Shown piece by piece: positions 35,131 through 49,685 of a stretch of 64,000 nucleotides of DNA. The translations under genes were made by a program, and so were the position numbers. Numbering within the stretch: the stretch's first letter is position 1; every line of letters begins with the position of its first letter. The notes under the pieces are model-generated. The model made no database searches, was not told the DNA's origin, and worked only from the letters and a program-made list of their open reading frames with translations. Source of the DNA: Leuctra nigra (taxonomy: Eukaryota; Arthropoda; Insecta; Plecoptera; Leuctridae); NCBI GenBank assembly GCA_934045905.1, contig OW203764.1, positions 23,059,109-23,123,108 on the forward strand. Reading direction: 5' to 3'.

Positions 35131-35147
35131 GACCTTGAAACTCCTAC

Positions 35148-35433
35148 CTATACTCCTCGACGAGGCGTCTGTGAAGAGTTTGCTGTGCAGCAACATGACT
35201 CTACATATGAGATAGAGTCTGAGGAACATCGGAAGCGAGAGAGCGACGTCAAATGATACCGGCTGCGTCAGCATGGCACCGCCCTTGTTCACCAGCTTCG
35301 TCGTCCACAGGAAGGTGTACTGGCCCGGTATCGGATGGATGGCGCAGATCGCCAACTCCAGCGTGATCTGGGAGATCCGTTGCCAGGTCATCGCGATGCG
35401 CCAGTCGTCGGCGCAGTTGTCGATCATGAATAA
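35148..35433 (-). CDS. SK: SK channel exon (S3 and S4)
   Basis: Acceptor gtcccgctgcag, donor GTAGGA. It encodes 95 residues: [20 protein letters not shown], then [20 protein letters not shown], the S3-S4 loop, [20 protein letters not shown] and [11 protein letters not shown] plus one base. S4 carries only a few Arg, as expected for the voltage-insensitive SK family. A hAT element begins 24 bases into the following intron. Confidence 0.94.
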
Positions 35434-37414
35434 CTGCAGCGGGACAAGACAAATTAACACAAACATTTCCAAGTTGGCACACATTCAATTCAAGACTAAT
35501 AAGGTCGTCATGCACCTCAGTCAAGCCTTCAGTCAATCCTCAGTGACGTTCTTGCGTTGACAAATGGGAAGCCGATTCTCTCACGCTTGCCCCTGCCAGC
35601 GAGGGAAAATCGGCTTTTGATTGGCCAACGTGTGTTGACGTGACAATGTGTGAATTCATAACTGTATGTTTAACATTTAATTAGAATATCGTCACAAACA
35701 TTTGATGGGCGTCAACGGGGGTATTTTGGAGGGAGAGGGGCACACGCCGCTCTGGAAGGCCATAAAGTTCATACAAATTAAGAAATATATTATTCAATAA
35801 GAGTTCAATAAGTTATGTTATGCCCTTTTCCTAAAAAGTCCTTACTTTAAAAAATCTCTGATCATTTTTCATTCTATAAAAGAATGAAATGTCTCCATAG
35901 GAAGTATATACATTTTGAAGCTTTTTTTTCAAAGTTTTCAAATTGCACAAAAATACTGATAATCGAGTTAAAATGTAAAAAATCTGAACCAGGATATCCC
36001 AGAGGGCACTCCCCCTGATCCCTATTGAACTTTAATTGAACATCCTGTAATAGATTCTAGGGACTAATTGAAAACTTTCTAAATGCTGTGGACATTCAAA
36101 TTGAAGTGAAAATTGATTTTTCCCATCATTCACACTTCCAAGTCCTCCATAAGTCCACTTCTAAATTGATGCAAAAGGATAACCCCCAAATTAACAGTAA
36201 TCATCTGTAAAAGTTTGTCAGGAATTTGATTATAACTTATTAATAGTATAAACTAATGGCTTGAAATGTATGTCAATCAATGATCAATGTTTTGTGACAT
36301 ATGATATCACCAAGATATCACACAGCATATACACAACTCTCTGCTACAGCTGGATATCATGTATATAGCTACTTGAAATCAATCATCACATTGATAAATG
36401 ATGAGCTGATGAATGATTCCCTCTCCACTAGTAGAGAGGAGGAAGTTTACATTTCCTGTCTGTAGCTTTGATGAAATATTGAAATGAATAGACAAACAGA
36501 CACTCTGCCATGCGCCCAGTTATGTATGAGAAATGATTGAATAGCTTCTGCATATTGATTGATGTCTCTATAACGATGTGTTTTATAGCAACAAAGGTTT
36601 TCATGTTGGTAACAGTGGTGTTTGAGAGAATGATGATGTAGAGAAGCAATCAATTCATTTCTTGTCACTCGGATTCAGAAATCCACACACTTTTAAAAAG
36701 AGGTTATGTTAAAAAGATATGTAAACGTGGATGTGATACATTTCACAACAAAACGGTGTACCTCATTCGTTGAAGCTCAGTCGACCATGCAACAAATACA
36801 ACGCCATGAAATAATGTTTACTTATGTGTTATGATTTATGCGTCATGGTATAGACATGGTATGGCATCATAGTCAGGAAAACTAAAATTTAATTTAGTTT
36901 TCTTATTCACAAGCTCTTGATTTAGCTATTTTCTGATCAAAAGTAATCGTCTGAATCGCGTTTAAAAATAGTTACACAAAAAATATTCTACTCTTTCACG
37001 AAATCTTGTAACTTTTGGATATTTTCATAGAAAATAAATACTATTGCTGACTCCTAAGGGTAAATAAAGTGAATCTCACAACATCAAATCATTAGTCAAA
37101 AGACCGTATTTTAATAATGGGGCTTTTATTTTACATAGTGTAGGGAACTATCAATGTAGAGAAGTTAAAACCATAAAACAACATCTAACGTTTGACTCCA
37201 TAAATCCCTCTCAAATGCACAGAAATGCATCTAACCGTATCGGCTTCTTAAAAAGTCAAGTGCTATACAAGAGCCCTGATTAATTAGATGTGCATTTTAT
37301 TCGTTAGAGTAGGTCAAGTGGTTTCAAAATTAATTAAATTATGCTGCTGCAAATGCAAATGCAATGTTCTAAGAAGGTACTTCAAGTTCTGAAAGCATTG
37401 ATGAGGATCTGTAC
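35434..37414 (-). other. SK intron between the S2 and S3 exons
   Basis: About 2.0 kb, AT-rich. A short inverted repeat around 35571-35618 (AGCCGATT/AATCGGCT) is the only structure noted. Confidence 0.5.
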
Positions 37415-37510
37415 CTGAACTTCAAGGCCGTGGTAGGCAATAATCAGTCCCAGAAGAATCACAGTCGATACAGAGATGAGAGTCTTAGTGGCCGTGGAGT
37501 AGTATTCCGC
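37415..37510 (-). CDS. SK: SK channel exon (S2), most 5' exon in the window
   Basis: Acceptor gtatgtttcag, donor GTACAG, 32 codons in phase 0: AEYYSTATKTLISVSTVILL, then GLIIAYHGLEVQ. This is the S2 helix and flanks, matching the KASFYS-x-ALK-LISLST region of animal SKs. The S1 helix and the N-terminal region must lie further upstream. I could not find them in 37.5-64 kb, so the gene is partial here and the adjoining intron is at least 26 kb unless exons were missed. Confidence 0.92.
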
Positions 37511-40500
37511 CTGAAACATACAAGAAGGCGGTGATTATAGCAGAAGGTCCGAAGTCCATAATTTGGATGAAAGCAGACACAATAGTGTTTTTTTAGATCA
37601 CGTCAAGAATAACTAAAACGGACCCCCAGCCTTTAATACCAGTAAGGTTTAGTTTAGTTTAAATTTGTTTCTCATTTGAGTCTTACTTAAAACTTCGTTT
37701 ATAAGAGTTTACTATTTAAGATGATACGTCACTCAATTCCAGTTCATAGAGCACAACATCTCCAATTTACAGTATGCGTTGCATAAACAATCTGCCAGAC
37801 TTTCTAGTTACACGATATTTATTATGTGTACGAGCATATAATGTTGGTTTACAGCGAAACATAATGTTGAAGATATTTTCTCGATGTTTAAAGTGTTACG
37901 TTTCAGTAAATCAATACTTTATTTCCTGCAGTATTTGTTAGTGTCTATTTCCCAATAATTATCAAGGAGTGATTTAATTTCAAACAAACTTTTCATAGTT
38001 TGCATTATCGATTTTGAATCACGTAGTGTAAAATAAAGCAATTTAATCCTCTGACATCGGCTTGTTACGTCGTCAAAGCTCTGGCGTTCTACGGAGAGGT
38101 CGATGCAATAATCTGCTTTGTTTTAATTAAATGCAGTAGAGATTGGAATCGAGCTGAAACCGTCTTCGGTTCGCCTCTTTGAATGATGAAAATAATTACA
38201 TTCTATAGAAGATAGATCCTTTGTTTCCGTTCAAGAATATATGAAGAGGTTAGCTTTGCTGAAGAAAACGAGACTAATACATTATAATCTACAAGAGACA
38301 TATTGCGGACTGGACAAAGATTTCTCTGTGACGACCTCGAAATAGTGTAATAAAAATGAGGAATGCACGTTATTAAAAAAAAAAAAAATTTACTGTTTTT
38401 ACAATATTTTTTCGTAAGCAACTCGGATTTGATGCTGCTAAAAATGTGGTAATGTAAAGTGATAAGTCACATTGTCGAGAAGCCTGTTTCTGAGGCCCTC
38501 AGAAGCAAAAAGAGTCTATGATTAATGAGAGTGGGAAATCTTTTTAAGTTCTTGTGCAAATACGAGTAGGTACAAACTTTTATGCCATAACCAAAGTTTT
38601 GTAATATGATTTGCTAAGTAATATTTCTTCCGTCAACTATACGATCCAGGAATTGGATACGTTTTTAAATATATTTGTCATGCCTATAATTTGTCAGTGA
38701 AAAGGGTTTTAATGTAACCTTAACTACTTTCTAATTAAACAATTATCATTTGAGCGCGATATTGCCGTTCGAAATTGCCCAGGTAATGCTTGAAAGAAAC
38801 CTTCAAGAACTTTTAGCCTGAGAGCAGCTTTTAGACTAAAAGCTTGCTGAGTATCAGTACTGGAAGTACTGTCTTGTCTAATGCTCTTATAGTAGCAAAT
38901 TAAATGGCCACTAATCTACTTGAGAAAGCAATCTCACGGAGAAGATTCAAGCCTCTACCTCAAGATGAAAGCTAATGAAATTCACTGATTAATTCCACAA
39001 AATTTGATACGAATTTAATATGATACAAAAATATTTTTTGTTTTGTGGAGTCTTATAATTTATTTGTCTTTATTTTACCAGATTGTTTAATAAATATAAG
39101 TATATTTGTTAACATCAGACAGCTTAAAACATGATTCCAACAATGTGCAACGCAAAATCGAGAGAATGGAGTTCAGACCTTCTGCTTCTGAGGTTCTTAG
39201 TTCATAGCAGATATATTCTGCTATGGACAAATAAATCACGTTTTTGGCCTGCGAGACAACGTAAGACAAATGCAGTATTATGTGTCGATGAGAAAGTAAA
39301 ATAAACTTTGTTGAAAACAATATAGTTGTAATAAAATAATCAATCCAATATAAAAAGTAATTTCGTGCTGCTGAGTTAGTGATCTATAGAAAATTAAATG
39401 GTTGAAATTACTTTCCTTCTTTTAATTCAATTTAAGGCTACTAATTGAAACCCATTAATTCTATAATTCTTTTATCTCGACTCTTGCCTATTTTGTTCCT
39501 GAGATATTCAGTTTCTTCATATTTCTTTGGTAACGATCTTCTCATTTGCAGAAGTAAGAGAAAAGCCGCACAACGAAGGCATTATTTAAATCATTTTTTT
39601 TACAATTCAGCAACGTAAGAAGATTATGAATTTCAAATAATATTCGTCGACAAAAAGAGCAGACGACGGTAAATGTATCCTCTTAGTAAATGCATAGGTC
39701 GCGTCGCACCAGCAGAATAGTGGTCGAGTAAGTCTATTATAGTTTGATGTAAAACCATGATCCCTGCGCCCCTCCACCCGACTGACCATAACGCCCGACC
39801 CCCTCACCCCATTGACCCTAGCTGGCCGGAAACAAGGGGGAGGGGGAAGACTGGTCCATGGCTCTCTATGTCTCCGTTTGCCAGCATTCATGACGAATTC
39901 TCTCCTGTCACCGCAAACATCTTGATCATCAATTCTTTATCACCAACAATCGATCACGCAGACCTTTTTTACTTTTCGCATGACTTTGTATTCATTCAAA
40001 TTCGCGTTAGTATTTAAATTCGGATCTCATTGAATATTAATCATGAGCAATACATCAAGAGCTAAATTATTTGCGAAGAAATATTTATCTCCAGTATTCT
40101 ATAACAATCGGAACGGACTGCAAATGCAGACTGACATATCAATCATTCAATAGTCATACGATTATTAATGACATTGCAATGCGGCGGAATATATAAATCT
40201 TGGCTGAAGTAGCAGTAAACAATTTTGTCGATATGGTAGTTTTAATATTAACTGGGAAATCGCTTCTAATGGAGCGTAGCGGCCATTTTTTGTGCACGTC
40301 AGATAGTTAAGATATGTAGAACATGTTATCTGGTTGAAAGCACACATATTTCATTGTAAGCTTAACTGTCTTGACCTAAAACTCTCGACCAATTTACAAG
40401 CTACCAAGTTGTAAGTTGATCTCAACAGTTGTTTTGATTATCGGTTTCACGGTTCAGACAGTTTTCATATTTTAACCATCAGATGTTTTGTAAAACATAG

Positions 40501-40589
40501 GCTCTTGATTTTGGTAATGATGTTTATACTTAAAATATTCGCTACATTGAGTCTCATGAATCCCTATCAAACCAGTGGAGGAGCCGGGT

Positions 40590-40632
40590 CCATGACGCAA
40601 CCCGCAATACCAACATGTATTGCGGGTTGCAT
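40590..40632. repeat. hairpin repeat, copy 1
   Basis: GACGCAACCCGCAATA, then CCAACATG, then TATTGCGGGTTGC: near-perfect 13-base arms. A related hairpin with the same arm sequence (AACGCAGCCCG...CGGGTTGCGTT) is at 53475-53519, where it lies next to a (TGG)n tract. It may mark the ends or a core of a small element. Confidence 0.5.
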
Positions 40633-43600
40633 TTAGACCACATATTCATCTTCCTTTTCATCAAAGACACACATCCTGGAGAAGATTACCTCTTTAGTAA
40701 TGTAGTCGCTGACTTATATGACAAACTAATCTCCACAGACAAACCCTCTCTGTGGTCATTCATGTCCGTACAAGAGAGTTACACCTTAGAAGGCAGTAAC
40801 GTGACGGGTGATTTGTCTTTTGTGTTAAAACGAGTCTCATTTTAGCCTCCGGGGATCGCGACAATGTCGTAAAGTCAAATGGTGGTCATCACATTGCATT
40901 GTATCTCTCCTTGCCTTGCCTTCTCTCGCGAAACTCCTGGGGCAGTGATAGGAAAGGGAGACGTGTTCTAGATTATAGGGGCATTCAGGAAATTGCCCAA
41001 TTTAAAAGCATGGGATAAAGAAGCTGATAAAAATATCTCTCCAAAAATGGGAATATCTAATGAGGGAAGAATTTAAAGTCTCAAACCATACTTTCATTAT
41101 TGGAATATTACAAATGGTGGCACAAGAGGGATATTTTCTTAATTCCCCAAGGCGATTTCAACTTGCAGACGTTTTAATCATAGAATACAACAGATACTTC
41201 TGACAGGTAATATCGTGTTCGCTTGTTTGGGAACACAACATAAAAACTGTTAATAAGTTTTGTCAGTCCACATCGCAGCGAGATCTCATAAAGACGCTTT
41301 TTCTACCATCTGTTGTGAAACCGCATTCTCTTTATTTACCGTTTACGAAAGCACCACTTACTTTAAATTGGCAACGGATGGTGGAACACATTGGTGTGAA
41401 CTGATGGCGGCTTTTTGATGCTAACTCAAGCCCCAAAGTCAAGCACACTTCATAAGCTCTTTTAAAATAGCTTGCTCGTTGTTGGGATGGTCTAGTCTTC
41501 GTGTATTAACTTCGGCTGTGTGAATGGTACTGACTGGATAATGGTAAGAAGGGGAAGAAGCTAAGCTGTGTTTGATAGGTCTAAGTAAGATTTTGGCTAA
41601 ATGCCAAGTCTTAAATTAGCCGAATAAATTAATGTTTTGCGAATAAAGTTGTTCTAAAGTAAGATTATATGAGATTATTCTTGTTTGATGACACAGAAGA
41701 TTTAATAAATATGCACAGTTAAATAGATATTTACATTTTAAATTATCTCTGGAAACTCTTACGAGAATGTAAAGTATCACATGAATTTTAACTCTGAGTA
41801 CTTTGTGTTAAAGTTCAGAATTATTGAGTCGTTTCTTTGAGGAGGGCTTAAAGTAGTAAGAATCTTTATTCTATGAGATTAATTTGTTATAAAATCAGTT
41901 GAAAGGTGAAAATATGATTCTGAACTTTGTAATGACTCTTAAGTGTGTAGTGAATAGTATTTGTTCATATTTCACCCGATTAAAATCGTATTTACCTAAA
42001 TTTCCTGTGATTTATAATAAGTATATAGATTCAAACAATTTGGCAACTATTAAAGTTACAGGAGAGGAACATAACACAAAAGCATCTGCATATTATATTA
42101 TAACCTAGATTGAAATAGGTAGAGAATCTATTCATAATTATCTGCTTTTACTAGAATCAAGCTGTAAAATACTCACTGAAGTATACTATCAACAACAAGG
42201 TTCATTAAATATACATTAGGTGGTTTTGTTTCCCAATAAAACAATATGAGGACGAAGCGTTGGGGATACAATGCAATCTAGAAACAAAGACCGACAATTT
42301 TGATGAATAATGATGGCAAACTTTGATTAATTGTTTTCCTCACACGAAGGAAAAAATCAGATGATAGCAGAATATGTAACAGGTGTTTTCAGAGTGATTT
42401 TGAAAGATTGTGTTTTACACCATTTTGCGAAACAGGTCTTTGTTTTAATAAAATTGCATTGCTAAGCTCAACGATAATTAATAATACTCTAGTCGCTAAA
42501 TAAAGGAGTTGTTTTAGAATGATTTTGTTTAGAATGTTGTTTTAGGTAATTCTTTGTTGAAAAAATGTAGTAAAAATAGAACAGAGTTTGCGAATAAAAA
42601 AATTAAAAAGGCCAGTGTTTGAATCTTATGACTGGTTTGGTTTTACTCTCGTAACTATTTTATTTCCTCGTCAGAAATGTTAGTACCAATACACTTATTT
42701 GGCAAATTTGGCCGTTACAGAAATAATGTTTTTAAAAAGTATGTGAGAGAGACAGATATTAAAAAGAGAGATATTAAAAACATCTTTATGGTTTAATTAG
42801 ATATAACAATTCGAACATGACGATATTTATAATTTTCTCTTAAATCTTGTAAAATAGAAAAGCCGGTTCGTCGAGATTTTAGCCGAGAATATCTTGGCCT
42901 CTTGAAACTTGCCACTCTCAAGACTTCGTCGTCTTTACTCAAGATATTTGGTTAATTGAGCTTGCAATATTGTGCGGGATTTTCGGCACAAGAAACGGAC
43001 GTCCGGGGGATTTCGCTCAGATCGAAGAGGCTCAAGGAGCAGCAGCATCCGACGGTTGCCCTTACGAGATTAGTATTTAATATTGATTCATTATTCAGAC
43101 TCAAAATATCAGTAAGGTGTTTCAAAGTAAATTAATTTTATTCTGAGAGATAGCTAAACATATTTAGATGGGATGTACTATCTTTTTACCATTTCATGTA
43201 ATATGCAAATAGCTCAAAGTGGATTACGTACTTTTATTCCGGATCGATGGGAAAGTGTATACATAATATATGCTGGGACACGAACTTAGAGTCATACACT
43301 CTGCAAATTAATACACACATTTCTATATTATGAATATGAAAATAATTGTAATTAAATCATAATTGAGTACCTGAAGAATTTGTAATGACGTATAAACAAA
43401 AAATATAATACATTTGAATGAACATAGACTAATGCTAAAGACATTCAGAAGTGATGAATTCATAAATTTGGAGCATAAAATTATATGAATAATATTTCGT
43501 TTCCATCAAAAGTAAAAATAGCAAAATTTTACTGTAATGGTTTTTTGTTTAATTTAAATCATGTCGTAAAGAAAAATTAATTAAGATTAGTTTTGTATTC

Positions 43601-46600
43601 TGTTGAAGAGATTTTAAAATCACTTTTTTAAATTATTTGGAAAAAAAACTCTGTGTAACGCGTAAGCCTTTGTATTGCAAGCATATAATATTCGTGTGAC
43701 AGTTGCTGCTCTATAATAGACCTTGGATTAGATGTAGAGTATGTGCGTCAAAGGAACAGTGATAATTTTGTAATTGAATTTGTTTGAATACATTTGACAA
43801 ATATTTCAAATGATTATATTTCAAATGATAATATTTCACTGATTTGTCTGAAATTGTTAAAATCATATAAAACTAAAAATAATATTACGTTGATCGGTCA
43901 AACGATTACATTTTTAATTTTAGACAATCACAGGATCTTGTTGAAAACCTATACATTCTCTTACACATTCTAACTTTACTATTATGAAATTAGTGTGTGA
44001 ATGTAAAATTTGAGATCGTTTGGATGAAATTACCTAGGTATCTACAAAAACACAAACAAAAGAAAAACGCAATAAGAAACTGGCATAAGATTTTCGTGGT
44101 GACGCTTGCTTAAATATGGTTATAACATAGAGTAATCTAAAACAGACTATCGGTTCATTTAACTTAAACCTGTCAATTTTGTATTTGAAATGAATCAATT
44201 CAATGTTCGAATTATATCCGCCAAAAGGAAAATAGAATTCGCATAAATCATGGAACATTCACAGAAATGGGACTGTTTCATTGTTAAAGTTGTGTTTTGT
44301 GCTCTGTGTTCAAACTGAAATGGTTTATTAGGGTTCGTATTAGAACATAGAACTGATTGCATCTGGTCCCATCCCATCCTGAAACTTCGTAATAAGAATT
44401 CAAATGGCTGCTCTTTACAGAAGCAGATCCACATTTCATTGGAATACATCCAATGTATTGTTTTTCGTTATTTCTGCGTCAGCTCTACGCGTCGCTGAGA
44501 CGTCGGGGCTGTTTCTCCGCGACTCGGGAGCCGGAAGAGAGATCTTTAGTCAACAATCTTCGAGAGCTCTCATCAATCTAAGCGGATCATTTCACCGGGC
44601 TTGTTATTTGATCAAACATTCCAGACAAATTGAACAGCGTGCCGAGAGTTTGTACAAGAACGCCAGTGAGTGGTGTTATCTACAGAAAATCGTCAAAACA
44701 ACTTCACAGCGTGGAACTTTTGGTAAGAAAATGTTTCACCGTCTAAAGGTCATGAAAATATTTCCGGTTGAACAAAGTTTTAAGAACACAACTATCAAAT
44801 CCATAGATAGCACGCTATGAATAGAACCGATTTGACAGAATTGTTTTTCACAGCCATCAAATTTCCATTTGGCGTTAAATCCGTTGCACACATGGCGAAC
44901 GTGAAACCAACATGGCTTCCGGCCAAACTATGACAACAATGGAGCTCTTATTTCACTTTGATTTAGCATCCCTATGTGCTAGTACAGCTGAAGAGAAGGA
45001 TGTTGATCGGAATAAAAGCGGGTCGGTGCGGTGAGGAGGGGGCATTCAATTTGGCTCGCAGATGTTTTTGGAGCTTTGCTTCGTGTGCGTCTGCCGAGAC
45101 CCGATTTCCCGGGGTTCGTCTTCAAAGTGGCACAAGGAACGACAAACATAATTATTATAACAATGTTTCTTGTTTATTCTGTGAGCAAGGGAAGATGTGA
45201 TAGGTCAGAGATGTAAGTGCTGATCAGATCAATATTAACTTTGCGATGTATCTGAAGTTGTAAAACAAACACATTCTACTCTAAAGTGTTTGTGTTTAAA
45301 CTCTATTTGTATTTCATTTGCTTCGGTTGCTTTTTTTAATTAAATGAGCTGTACGGGATAAATTACGAGAAACTCTCCAACTTAAATATGTAAAAATAAA
45401 AATGCGATCAAAGCGATTAGTCACGATTCTGGAAGAGCTCCGGTGGTTGATAATAACAAAATACGGAGCCGCGTTATTAGATAGCGTGACAGGGCACTTC
45501 CACCGGTTCTCGCGAGCTCCGCCTCAAGCAGGGCGAGCTAAAAGTTGAAATGGAACCGCAACCACTCATCCGAACTTCCCTGGTTAACACGCCTTTCACC
45601 CATTATCATTGCCACAGTTTACAGAATAAAAGAGGCAGAGTCTTGGAGATAAACTAGATTAACGATCTACAATTAAAGAAAGGAAAAAGCAAACGATTGA
45701 CACGAATGATTCTTGGTTTCTTCGGCCGTGAAAATGACGACGATAATGTTTGTCTTCCGGTGTTTTTGCGTCAAACCAGTCGATCAATCACAAGCCATGT
45801 CGTTTTAGAGAAGAACATAACAGAAGTTCTTTCGTTGAGATTTCAACCTTGAAACTTTCACACGCACTTTTACGCTTATGGTGTTGTTCTTAATAGAGAA
45901 CGCGTACAATGAGTCTTGACCTAGAAGGAAATCGACGTTTCACGATATTCTTCATTTTAGTGCCAATCAAAACGAAGACCATTCTTCAATACCAATATAA
46001 ATTCAAAATATTTCTCTTGGTATTACAAATGGTGGCGGTGGTGGGTATAAAACATTCGTTTGTGCTACATGGAAAACGATGATAAAGACGCGTTCATACG
46101 AATATGTGGGATGTGCTTAAATAATTTGCACTTGATCACTACACTATATCTTTACATTTTAAGATATTCTATATATCTACTATATCAAATCAAGTAGAAG
46201 CGATAGAGACCATGAATGAATATTTTATCTATAAATAACAGTTATTAAATAATGCAAATTTCAGTTGTAGATTTCACACAATTGTTTACCGCTCATTCAA
46301 ATAGCAAAATGGATTGCAATAAAATGTAGTCAAGACGCTTGTTTGCTCTCTAATGTTAGTCTTAAATATTAATGTTTTAAACATTTGTACATTTAAATGA
46401 ACATAATATAATTTGAAGTATTACGATATTGGTGTGATAGGTGTAAAACATTTAAAAAAATGTTTTATTTTAAACTGCGTTTTCATTTTGTGCTACACAT
46501 TATTTTCAAATATTCGAATTGAAACATTGAACAATATAGAGATAGAAGAAAATATACCTAAATAAAAACCACATCTGTCACCACTTGTACTCTACTAAAA

Positions 46601-48961
46601 AATTCCTATTATAGCATTTATATACATCAATTTCACATTAGAAAGGAAAACATAAACTAAAAAGTATTATAACACACTAGAAAGTATTAATATAACAAAT
46701 GATATATTTATTAAATTGCCACGTTTTAGCTTTCATTTCTGTCTTTTCATCGTTCGTCTATGAATAGCTTCTAGCTTAACGACTTGTTTCTTGTCGGTGG
46801 AGGGTGGGAAATGGGTGTCGATTATCCCGGCCAGCACTATATCATTACCGCTAAATGGTTGCGTGCGGCGCCTGACAGGTGAATTTGTCAGCAAATTATC
46901 GCTCTCCTTCGCAAAGATAAACTCTATTAGCCATTTAACTTTAATTCCCCGTTAAAACTCTCGTTATCATTGTTCAAACTCCAAAGTCACGTGAATTAAT
47001 TACAAACAAATGGCATGCGAATTATTTTACCTCCATCTGAGAAGTACGAAGAGAAGTAAACGTAATAAAACGCAAATAGCCGCTGATCAGCTGTTTATAG
47101 GTTGAACTCACATCAATTATTGATGGCAATTGCGTCATTGCGCGACGAGTACGCAGTGCGTCTTGTGCGTCGGTCGATCCTGGCGATCCTTGCGGTGTCT
47201 GAGTGAACTAGATCACGCGTGTTTTCTTTCTACGTGCGCGAGTCTCGTTCCGTGGTAATTTATCTCCGCGTAGCTTCTCTGAGGGTAGTTTTCCTGCCGC
47301 GCTTCGGTAGCTTATGTCGGCCAGACGTATACGAACATGGACGTGATGCGCAAGCGAGCGACGACCACTTTGACCCTCCCCAGGGGCGGGGAGAGGTCAC
47401 TATAAAGGCGCACGTACATGAGGTCACTCTTCTGAAAGTGCACATGCGTACTTCATTCAATTTACATGCGTTTCGTGACTGAATTTTGTAAATTATGATT
47501 ATATTTAATTTGTAAAAAATGAAATGGTGTCTGAGATGGAAGAAGTTTCATAATTTGTACTTCTCATTGGGTCAACACATCTGAACTTTTACTTTATCGG
47601 TTTCTTCGTAAACCGCACCAATTAAATAACTATAACGTCCTTGAGATTTTTAATGACGCAAATTCTCATTCGTCTTATATACACACAAGATTTATACTGT
47701 CGGAATTCCATAAACATCTGTGGCACCAATAATCATTATTACAAGCCACTTTCCTAAGTATACACGAAACCTGGTATTCGGATCTTAATCGCTAGGCTGC
47801 GATGCGTGAAGGATTTCGCCTCGAAGACAGTTGCCTAGTGAACTGTGAAACATTGAAGAAGAAGCCATTAGTCAATCTGTCATGGTGGATCGCGAGCGCG
47901 AGAGAGAGCGAGAGAGAGAGGGAGAGAGACGAAGGCGGTCTAGATGGCGGTGACACCGCCGCCACCAAATGTAGTGGACTGATTTATTGACGCTACGTAG
48001 AAGACAGGTCGATAATAATAACATTGACAACACACTGAATCTCCAGACGAGAAGCTTAACAAGGGGATAGAAAATCGAAATCCACTTTCAAGTGTTACAC
48101 TTTCTCTCTCTTCCCCACTGACTTCTTTCTTTCCCTCTCAGGAACGGTAAATATAGTCAACACGCGGACTAGATTTTAATTATTCTCAGGTTTTGTCCTA
48201 TTTGTGAAGAGGTATACACTTTAAACTGATATGCGTCTCTTATTTTCTTATTGTATATATTTTTAATGGCATGTAACGTAAGCACACTAAACATTTGATG
48301 GACACGAAAAAAATAGGTGGTGTGTTGAGTTGTGAATAAATTATAGAATTTCGACTTTTGCCACGTATTTAGAAGTGAAAACGAGGTCAATTTGGCCACT
48401 CAAATGCTCTAGTTGTATATACACTCATTATTTCCCCTCGAAGTTCGTCCCACAAAAAGTTTGTCTTTCGCTCGACAAAAAAGTAGAACCAAGTTAGATG
48501 ATCGATAGCGGCAGTAGAAAAGCGCGACTCAAAGTCAAACATGTTGTTGGACAAAATGGAGCGATTTATTGGTTTACACAACTGTCAAGAACAGACTCGT
48601 GTTATGCAGAATATTATGTTATTTTTATATTCCTTGGTGCGTACCTGAAAAGTGATAGAGCACCAAATCTCAGGTGACTATCGTCTGGTATTATACCAAG
48701 AAAACATAATATTATTTATCTCTATAAATGTAAACGCAAACCTTTGTGTTTTCGAATATCACTAGATTGTAGAACTCACGGATGGTGGAATTGAGAGAAG
48801 GAATAGAATGTTTTCAGCGGATCATAAGCAGCTTTCCAGAACACTGTGTTTCGAATTCTACATCAATTTCTCGAAGCGCTGATATTATAATATAATACAA
48901 CATGCTACTGGAGAGGATTTCGCGGATGCTTCACATGCTTTTTGGAGGAGTTGATACAGGA

Positions 48962-48984
48962 GGGGGGAGGGGGGGGGGGGGGGG
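48962..48984 (+). repeat. poly-G tract
   Basis: Six Gs, an A, then a run of 18 Gs (from 48967 or 48969) in an otherwise mixed sequence. Similar runs are at 6887-6904, 6992-7006 and 33937-33951 (G), and 52743-52763 (C). Confidence 0.8.
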
Positions 48985-49685
48985 AGCCACGGCGGGCGGC
49001 ATAGTCCACGTTGAAATTCAAAGTGGCACAAACTTGTGAAACCGGAGAAAGTGGAATATTGAAAAAGTTATAAATTGAAATGAAATTCCACATGCAAACG
49101 TCTCTAAGATTATATATCAAATACGACATTTTTAAAAGTGCCGCATCTGTTTGTAGAATTTAATCACTTTCAATTTTAGAAGTATTTTGGTGTCACAAAC
49201 TCGTAATTTTATATTACATCTGTATCCATAAGATGATTTGAGTAACTTGACTTCTCCATCCGACCATTCCGCTCGATGACTTGTCCATGTTCTCGAGTTG
49301 ACATAAAACTTCAGGAATAAAAAATAATCTGATTATTCAGCAGGAGGAGCGAGCGTTAGCTTTCGGCACCTCTGCCTTTCATCTCACTTTCCCTTCTGTT
49401 CGCTTCATTTTAGTCCAAAAAACATCCGCAACATGATGTAACTCATCTCGTAGCACACCTACAGATCAACCCTCTGACACAGTTTAAAGCACGATAGAGA
49501 GTAGAGACTCCCCTTTAACGACAAAGTGCAAGCAATTTCCTGAGATGACAAATATATCTGTAATATACACAGGCCTATCAACAAATTATTATCAAGATGT
49601 ATCCGATCAATCAGATGTTGTTTATAGATAAACATGTTGTTTTATGTTTGCATTATAAATCTTCCAATCCATGCTCTACTTGTAG

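Larger units (their letters stand above)
37511..49685. other. probable long 5' intron of SK, left part; no exon seen
   Basis: AT-rich with no supportable exon. A plus-strand TATAAAGG at 47401-47408 sits in a GC-richer patch (47150-47480) and may be a promoter, but no gene follows. A purine-rich GAGA tract lies at 47885-47925, and G-rich runs at 33937-33951 and 48962-48984 bracket this part. Confidence 0.4.

Noticed and set aside
44404..44820. Plus-strand 138-codon frame
   Set aside because: No family resemblance, no splice or promoter support, single frame in a large intron; could be chance. Kept out for lack of evidence.
47401..47408. TATAAAGG as a promoter
   Set aside because: The initiator match downstream is imperfect and no coding exon follows.
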